Assembly: GCA_020054055.1 (NCBI GenBank)
Contig: JAGVLZ010000334.1
Span: forward strand, 1-9,544
From: Phycisphaerales bacterium
GTDB lineage: Bacteria > Planctomycetota > Phycisphaerae > Phycisphaerales > UBA1924
Direction: 5' to 3'
Length of the DNA stretch: 9,544 nt
The translations under genes and the position numbers were made by a program. The notes below the pieces were generated by a model. It saw nothing but the letters and a program-made list of their open reading frames with translations, was not told the origin of the DNA and searched no databases. Below, one piece after another: positions 5,011 through 9,544 of this stretch (its first letter is position 1; each line of letters starts with the position of its first letter).

Positions 5011-5045
5011 CCGCGTCCGCAATGCGGACTGGCGGCCAAGAGGAG
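5011..5045 (+). promoter_or_regulatory. gcvT leader: GC-rich hairpin followed by Shine-Dalgarno
   Basis: GTCCGC (5015-5020) pairs with GCGGAC (5024-5029) around the triloop AAT. Beyond a two-base bulge, CCGC (5011-5014) pairs with GCGG (5032-5035), giving about 10 bp. Two bases later comes AAGAGGAG (5038-5045), a strong Shine-Dalgarno eight bases before the GTG start at 5054. The site decides that start. The hairpin could shape ribosome access, but it does not resemble a glycine riboswitch aptamer. Confidence 0.5.
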
Positions 5046-5053
5046 ACTCCCGC

Positions 5054-6205
5054 GTGCCACTTCGTACCCCGCTCTTTGGCTTTCACACGGAACACGGCGG
5101 CAAGATGGTCGATTTCGCCGGGTGGGAGATGCCCATCATGTATGCCGGGGCGAACGGCGCGGCCGGGTCGATCGTCGAGGAGCACAAGCAGGTGCGGACC
5201 TCCGGCGGACTGTTCGATGTCTCGCACATGGGGCGCGTGAAGGTGACGGGGCGGCACTCGCGCCGCTTCCTCGAACGCCTGTGTACGCGGCGCATCTCCG
5301 ACATGGAGCCGGGGCAGTGCCGCTATTCGCTGGTGTGCAATGAAAAGGGCGGGGTGCGCGACGACATCATCGTCTACAAGATCGACGACGACGATTACTT
5401 CCTCGTGGTGAACGCCTCGAACCGCGAGAAGTTGCTGTCGCACTTCGCGGAGATCAGGGGCGACCTGGTCGCGAACATCGACGACCGGACGATGAAGACG
5501 GCGATGGTCGCGCTCCAGGGGCCGCGGGTCATGGAGATTGTGAAGGGATACAGCAAGGAGATCCCGGCGCTGAAGCGGTACCGCTTCGTGGAGAAGAACT
5601 ACCTGATCCTGAAGTTGCTCGTGAGCCGCACGGGGTACACGGGCGAGGACGGGATCGAGGTGGTGCTGCCCGCGGGGGCGGTGGAGATGGCGCTGAAGAT
5701 GCTGCTGAAGGATGTGGACATGAAGGCGGCCAGCCCGCTCGTGCGGCCGACGGGGCTGGGGGCGCGCGACACGCTCCGGCTGGAGGCGGGGATGCCGCTT
5801 TATGGGCATGAACTTGGGGAAGAGACGAGCGCGCTCGCGAGCGGGCTTGACTTTGCGATCCATGTGGACAAGGACAAGGAAGAGCGCGGCGAGGCGTACA
5901 TCGGGATGGATGCGCTGAAGCGCGTGCGCGATGCGGGTGGCCCGCCGAGGAAGTTGGTTGGGATGTTCATCGAAGGGAGGCGCACCGCGCGCCAGGGGAT
6001 GAAGATTCTGGAGCGCGCGGGGGGGAAAGAGATCGGTGAGGTGACGAGCGGCTGCAACTCGCCGACGCTCGGGCGCTGCATCGCGATGGGCTATGTGGAC
6101 AAGGCGCTCTCGGAGAAGGGATCGAAGTTCGTGGTCGATTCCGGTCGCGGCGAGACGATGGCGGCGGAGGTGACGGCGCTGCCGTTCTATAAGGCGGGGA
6201 AGTAG
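5054..6205 (+). CDS. gcvT: glycine cleavage system T protein (aminomethyltransferase)
   Basis: This cytoplasmic enzyme takes the aminomethyl group from lipoylated H protein, releases ammonia and passes the C1 unit to tetrahydrofolate, giving 5,10-methylene-THF. The 383-residue length is close to the usual 360-375. Family landmarks in order: HGGKMVDFAGWEMPIMY (14-30), GLFDVSHMGRV (52-62), GGVRDDIIVYK (99-109, the Asp pair at the folate/aminomethyl site), VALQGP (152-157), SRTGYTGEDGIE (191-202), GLGARDTLRLEAGMPLYGHE (234-253) and TSGCNSPTLGRCIAMGYV (331-348). The GTG start is supported by AAGAGGAG upstream and by normal N-terminal alignment. The gene is probably co-transcribed with the membrane protein nine bases downstream. 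gcvH and gcvP are not adjacent, which is common outside enterics. Confidence 0.96.
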   Translation: MPLRTPLFGFHTEHGGKMVDFAGWEMPIMYAGANGAAGSIVEEHKQVRTSGGLFDVSHMGRVKVTGRHSRRFLERLCTRRISDMEPGQCRYSLVCNEKGGVRDDIIVYKIDDDDYFLVVNASNREKLLSHFAEIRGDLVANIDDRTMKTAMVALQGPRVMEIVKGYSKEIPALKRYRFVEKNYLILKLLVSRTGYTGEDGIEVVLPAGAVEMALKMLLKDVDMKAASPLVRPTGLGARDTLRLEAGMPLYGHELGEETSALASGLDFAIHVDKDKEERGEAYIGMDALKRVRDAGGPPRKLVGMFIEGRRTARQGMKILERAGGKEIGEVTSGCNSPTLGRCIAMGYVDKALSEKGSKFVVDSGRGETMAAEVTALPFYKAGK

Positions 6206-6214
6206 GAATCACAG

Positions 6215-7408
6215 ATGGCGCGCGAGAATGAGAACCGGGTCGATCAACACGGGCTGCTTCGGCCGGAGGTAATTTCCACCGCGCCTTCGGGTGATCCCGG
6301 CAAGCCGAACTACGCCCTCTGGCTTTTTTATCTCTATGCGCGGCCGCGATACTTCTTCGAGCATTTCGTCGCCGACCACATGCCGGGGCTGACGGCGCTG
6401 GTGGCGTGGATCTACGGGATGTGCGGGATCTCGGACACCTTGGAGCGGGGCGTCTCCGGCGGCGCGATTCCCGAGTTATCGAGGTCGTGGCTGGTCTATT
6501 GGGCGCTGCTGTCCATCGGGGGTGTGCTTGGAGCGGCGCTCTATTACAAGATCGGGGGATGGTGGTACCGAGTGCGGCTGCGGTGGAGCGGCGTGACTGA
6601 TCCTGATGCCGCGATGGCGCGGCGGGTCTATCTCTATGCCTCGCTCGTGTTCGCGTTCCCGGTGTGGCTGCACATCGTTTGGCAGACGCTGAACTTCGCG
6701 CGCCCGATCGACGCCTCCAATTCGTCCGTGTTCCATGTTTTCGATCTGGCGGTGCTGCTCTTTCTTGTCTGGTCAATCGTGACCAGTTATATCGGCGTCC
6801 GAACGGTGTTCGGCGCGACCGGCTTTCGCGCCGCGCTCTGGTTTCTCTTCCTGCCGATGACGGTCACGCTCATCGGTCTCGGGATGATCTTCGCGGCCGT
6901 GTTTCTGTATGCGTATTCCGCTCCGGCCGTTTCGCCCGCGGTTTCGAGCCCGATCGAGTACCGGTCGGGCGACATCGTGTTCTCCCATCCCGGCAACTGG
7001 GCCGTCGATTCCGCCGATCCGTCCTTCGAGGCCGGGGTGCGCATCCCTATCAGCATGGAGGCGAACGCGGCGCTTTTGCTCGAGGTGTACGAGAGCGATC
7101 TCACCACGGAGGAGGAGGCGGACGCGACGGTCGAGCAGATGAAGCAGGAGGGAACATTCCCGGAGGGAACATCGATCCGCGAGTTCGCGCAATGGGGATC
7201 GTACCGCGGCGCAGGCCGAGAGGTTTCGTTTTCGCAGGATGGCGACGTGATCGTGTACCGCGTGTTTGTCGCGGGATGGGGGGACGGGCGAAGGTTGGAG
7301 GTCTTCGAGGGATTCGCGGAGAGCGACCGGGCCACGCTGGCGCGAGGGTACAAACAAGTCGCGGACTCTCTTACGCGGCGTGATGAGCGTGTTCCGACCG
7401 GTGAGTGA
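6215..7408 (+). CDS. Yip1-like multi-pass membrane protein with C-terminal soluble domain
   Basis: The product is 397 residues. A soluble N-terminus leads to RPRYFFEHFV (43-52), an entry typical of bacterial Yip1-domain proteins. About five membrane helices follow, near 57-73, 92-112, 139-160, 173-195 and 207-234. The rest (about 240-397) is soluble: IEYRSGDIVFSHPGNWAVD and later GSYRGAGREVSF and YRVFVAGWGDGRRLEVFEGF suggest a PsbP/DUF1795-like beta domain as in some lipoproteins. With an odd number of helices, the two soluble ends should lie on opposite sides of the membrane. The start nine bases after gcvT is supported by TAGGA (6203-6207), which overlaps the gcvT stop, so the pair is likely an operon. 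The function is unknown; both domain assignments are by pattern only. Confidence 0.72.
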   Translation: MARENENRVDQHGLLRPEVISTAPSGDPGKPNYALWLFYLYARPRYFFEHFVADHMPGLTALVAWIYGMCGISDTLERGVSGGAIPELSRSWLVYWALLSIGGVLGAALYYKIGGWWYRVRLRWSGVTDPDAAMARRVYLYASLVFAFPVWLHIVWQTLNFARPIDASNSSVFHVFDLAVLLFLVWSIVTSYIGVRTVFGATGFRAALWFLFLPMTVTLIGLGMIFAAVFLYAYSAPAVSPAVSSPIEYRSGDIVFSHPGNWAVDSADPSFEAGVRIPISMEANAALLLEVYESDLTTEEEADATVEQMKQEGTFPEGTSIREFAQWGSYRGAGREVSFSQDGDVIVYRVFVAGWGDGRRLEVFEGFAESDRATLARGYKQVADSLTRRDERVPTGE

Positions 7409-7430
7409 CCGGCGTGCCGGGGGGGGCTGG

Positions 7431-7475
7431 GCTGCTGCTGACAGACCGGGGCACCTCCGCCTTGTCAGCAGCAGC
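7431..7475. terminator. strong two-part hairpin between convergent genes
   Basis: GCTGCTGCTGACA (7431-7443) is the exact reverse complement of 7463-7475, a perfect 13-bp stem. Inside it, CGGGG (7447-7451) pairs with CTCCG (7455-7459) with one G-U pair and loop CAC. It lies 22 bases after the membrane-protein stop and 10 bases from the miaA stop, where a bidirectional terminator is expected. No U-run follows on either strand, so termination may rely on structure alone or on Rho. Confidence 0.65.
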
Positions 7476-7485
7476 ACCGTCGCGA

Positions 7486-8433
7486 TCACGCGAGCATCGC
7501 CGCCGCGCGTTCCGCGGCGGATTGGATCGCCCCGTCACCCTCCTCCATCTCGATCCACACCGCCCCCGGTGTTGTGCGTAATCGGCGGAGCCACGTCCGC
7601 TGGTTCTTGGCGAAGCGTCGGGTCTCGATCTTGATCTGTTCGATGGCTTCGTCGAGCGTCGCCCGACCCTCGAAGTGCTCGATGAGTTGCTTGTAGCCGA
7701 GGGCCTCGCGGGACTGCGGGCCGAGGGATTGAGCGTGCCAGAGCGCGCGGGCTTCATCGACGAGTGCCCGCTCGATCATGGATTTCACGCGGGCGTTGAT
7801 GCGCCGGTTGAGCGGCTCGGTCTCCCATTCGAGTCCGACGAGGAGGGCATCGGGGCGCGACCCGCCGCGGTCCCATTGCGATTGGTGCTGGCTCAGCGGC
7901 GTGCCCGTCAGCCGGAAGACCTCAATCGCGCGGATGGTGCGCCGGAGATCGTTTGGGTGAAGCCGCCGCGCGGTCGGCGGGTCGATTCGTTCGAGTTCGC
8001 GCCGGAGCTCATCGGGTGGGAGCGCACCGAGTTCCGCACGGAGCGCTGCATCCGCCCCCGGCCCCTCGAAGAGCCCTTCGAGCAGCGCCTTCACATAGAA
8101 GTGCGTGCCGCCGACGACGATGGGGACGCCGCCCGCCCCCCGGGAAGCGCGGATGCGTTCGATGCACGGCTCCGCGAGCGAGAGCCACTGTTCGACGGAG
8201 AAGGGATCGCGCGGATCGGCGATGTCGATCAGGTGATGCGGGATTCCATGACGCTCCTCGATGGTTGGTTTCGCCGTGCCGATGTCCATGCCTCGGTAGA
8301 CCTGCATCGAGTCGGCGGTGACGATCTCGACGTGGGTTCCCTTGGCTCGGAGCATGAGCGCGAGTTCGACCGCGACGGCGGATTTTCCGCCCGCGGTGGG
8401 GCCGACGATGACGGGGAAGCGCTGGGGTAGCAT
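7486..8433 (-). CDS. miaA: tRNA dimethylallyltransferase
   Basis: MiaA transfers a dimethylallyl group to N6 of A37 in tRNAs that read codons starting with U, the first step to (ms2)i6A. Its 315 residues match the family's usual length. The P-loop GPTAGGKS is at 11-18, followed by TADSMQVYRGMDIGTAKP (39-56), HHLIDIADP (66-74), VVGGTHFYVKALLEGL (106-121), RRTIRAIEVF (164-173), SREALGYKQL (241-250) and the tRNA-binding RRFAKNQRTWLRR (272-284). All expected catalytic elements are present, including Asp41 and Thr13. The ATG at 8431-8433 gives the standard N-terminus, although no Shine-Dalgarno precedes it. The gene diverges from pgk with 55 bases between starts and converges on the Yip1-like gene. 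Confidence 0.97.
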   Translation of the reverse strand: MLPQRFPVIVGPTAGGKSAVAVELALMLRAKGTHVEIVTADSMQVYRGMDIGTAKPTIEERHGIPHHLIDIADPRDPFSVEQWLSLAEPCIERIRASRGAGGVPIVVGGTHFYVKALLEGLFEGPGADAALRAELGALPPDELRRELERIDPPTARRLHPNDLRRTIRAIEVFRLTGTPLSQHQSQWDRGGSRPDALLVGLEWETEPLNRRINARVKSMIERALVDEARALWHAQSLGPQSREALGYKQLIEHFEGRATLDEAIEQIKIETRRFAKNQRTWLRRLRTTPGAVWIEMEEGDGAIQSAAERAAAMLA

Positions 8434-8437
8434 GGGT

Positions 8438-8466
8438 TTCGTCGAGGTCTGCCGAGACTGTAGATG
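8438..8466 (+). promoter_or_regulatory. possible pgk promoter
   Basis: TAGATG (8461-8466) matches four of six positions of a sigma-70 -10 box, with a poor -35 (TTCGTC, 8438-8443) 17 bases upstream. It is placed correctly in the 55-base miaA/pgk gap and would give a leader of about 16 bases. The match is weak. Confidence 0.2.
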
Positions 8467-8488
8467 ACAACTGGCATGGGAGACAGCC

Positions 8489-9544
8489 GTGGCGAAGAAG
8501 CGGATCGATCAGGTGGAGGTGCGGGGCCAGCGCGTGCTGATGCGCGTCGACTTCAACGTGCCGCTGAAGGGCCGGGCGATCGCGGACGACCGGCGCATCC
8601 GCATGGCCCTCCCCTCGATCGAGAGCGTGCTCTCGCGCGGCGGGCGTCTGGTGCTGATGTCGCACCTGGGCAGGCCCAAGGGAGAGGGATTCGAGAAGGA
8701 TTTCTCGCTGGAGCCGTGCGCGGTGCGCCTCGCGGAGTTGCTGGGAAACAAGGCGCGCGGCGGGGTGAAGTTTCCCTCGCACGATTGCGTGGACGGCGCG
8801 GCCACCGCGGCCGTGAACATGCTCGCCGATGGCGAGTGCCTGCTGCTGGAGAACCTCCGCTTCCACAAGGCCGAGCAGAAGGGGGATCCGGCCTTCGCGT
8901 CGCGTCTCGCGGCGTACGGCGATGTCTACTGCAACGATGCCTTCGGAACCTGCCACCGGCCGGACGCTTCGATGGTCGGCACCCCCCGGGCGATGGCGGG
9001 CAGGCCGCGCGTCTGCGGCTTTTTGGTTGAGAAGGAGATCCGGTACCTCTCCGACGCGCTGGCGAACCCGAAGCGCCCCTTCGCGGTCGTGCTGGGGGGG
9101 GCGAAGGTGTCGGACAAGTTGCCCGCGATCACGAACCTGCTGCCGAAGGCGGACCATGTGCTCATCGGCGGGGCGATGGCGTACACCTTTCTGAAATCGC
9201 AGGGGAAGAAGGTGGGATCGAGCCGCGTGGAGGAGGATCGGATCGCGGATGCGAAGCGGACCCTCGATGAGGCGGCCAAGACCTCATGCAAGATGCACCT
9301 GCCCGTCGATCACGTCTGCGCTGCGAAGTTCGAGGAGCAGGCGAAGGCCGAGGCATGCGAGGGCGACATCCGCGATGGATTGATGGGGCTGGACATCGGG
9401 CCGCGAACGTGCGAGCAGTACGGCGCGGTGCTGAAAGCGTCGAAGACGATCGTGTGGAACGGGCCGATGGGGGTCTTCGAGTGGGCCTCCTTCAGCAACG
9501 GCACGCGGAAGGTGGCGGAGGCCATCGTCGCGGCGACCGCGAGC
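8489..9544 (+). CDS. pgk: phosphoglycerate kinase, N-terminal 352 residues (cut by window edge)
   Basis: This glycolytic enzyme interconverts 1,3-bisphosphoglycerate + ADP and 3-phosphoglycerate + ATP in the cytoplasm. The frame is open from a GTG at 8489 to the right edge; the family is about 390-400 residues, so the last 40-50, including the GGGDT nucleotide loop, are missing. Visible landmarks: RVDFNVPL (19-26), SHLGRP (58-63), LLLENLRFHK (118-127), VYCNDAFGTCHRPDAS (146-161), VVLGGAKVSDK (200-210), LIGGAMAYTFL (225-235) and WNGPMGVFE (323-331). The GTG start is supported by GGGAG (8478-8482) six bases upstream and by normal N-terminal alignment (KKRIDQVEVRGQRVLMRVDF). An ATG at 8476 is out of frame. 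No other glycolytic gene, such as gap, is upstream; the left neighbour is divergent miaA. Confidence 0.97.
   Translation, partial: MAKKRIDQVEVRGQRVLMRVDFNVPLKGRAIADDRRIRMALPSIESVLSRGGRLVLMSHLGRPKGEGFEKDFSLEPCAVRLAELLGNKARGGVKFPSHDCVDGAATAAVNMLADGECLLLENLRFHKAEQKGDPAFASRLAAYGDVYCNDAFGTCHRPDASMVGTPRAMAGRPRVCGFLVEKEIRYLSDALANPKRPFAVVLGGAKVSDKLPAITNLLPKADHVLIGGAMAYTFLKSQGKKVGSSRVEEDRIADAKRTLDEAAKTSCKMHLPVDHVCAAKFEEQAKAEACEGDIRDGLMGLDIGPRTCEQYGAVLKASKTIVWNGPMGVFEWASFSNGTRKVAEAIVAATAS

Noticed and set aside
4883..5053. Glycine riboswitch upstream of gcvT
   Set aside because: The region shows one short hairpin and no match to the conserved tandem aptamer cores.
5967..6776. Minus-strand frame (269 codons) opposite gcvT and the Yip1-like gene
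   Set aside because: The product is mostly R, S, P and T with no domain, a shadow of the plus-strand genes.
8476..8488. ATG at 8476 as the pgk start
   Set aside because: It is 13 bases from the GTG and therefore out of frame; the upstream in-frame codons reach a stop at 8465 without another good start.
8009..9157. Long minus-strand frame (382 codons) across miaA and pgk
   Set aside because: It lies in another frame of miaA and antisense to pgk, both of which have unmistakable motifs; its product is rich in R, H, A and P and has no domain.

Overview
The window looks like ordinary chromosomal sequence from a GC-rich bacterium. The mix of genes suggests a planctomycete, possibly of the Phycisphaerae type: a DUF58/BatA pair, a DUF442-type lipoprotein phosphatase, a long-insert peroxiredoxin, a Yip1-like membrane protein and a stand-alone four-helix-bundle gene. 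The lineage is an inference from gene content and base composition, because no rRNA marker is present. Genes are densely packed; the longest gene-free stretch is 183 bases (4871-5053).

Left part (1-1754, minus strand): a DUF58/vWA protein gene is followed by a BatA-type membrane protein gene, of which only the N-terminus lies in the window. Wedged between them is a 490-base unit (245-734). It holds one four-helix-bundle (23S rRNA intervening-sequence / Avd-like) gene and is bounded on both sides by telomere-like 7-base repeat arrays facing each other as inverted repeats. It looks like a small mobile cassette inserted into an operon, and it is the most interesting object in the window.

Middle part (1873-4870): a lipoprotein phosphatase gene and a small zinc-ribbon membrane protein gene run rightward. 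They converge on a leftward PrxQ-like peroxiredoxin gene, and a hairpin covers both stop codons. Divergent from the peroxiredoxin is a tight DUF4258-DUF2283 pair that resembles a toxin-antitoxin module. It converges on a leftward gene for a secreted or anchored coiled-coil protein related to Wzz/GumC chain-length regulators, but lacking the C-terminal membrane helix.

Right part (5054-9544): gcvT (glycine cleavage T protein) and a Yip1-like membrane protein gene form a probable rightward operon. They converge on miaA (tRNA A37 prenylation) across a strong two-part hairpin. pgk (phosphoglycerate kinase) diverges from miaA and runs off the right edge. These are housekeeping genes with no obvious common pathway.

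Two genes are incomplete because of the window edges: batA at the left and pgk at the right. No tRNA, rRNA, CRISPR array, recognisable transposase or riboswitch was seen.
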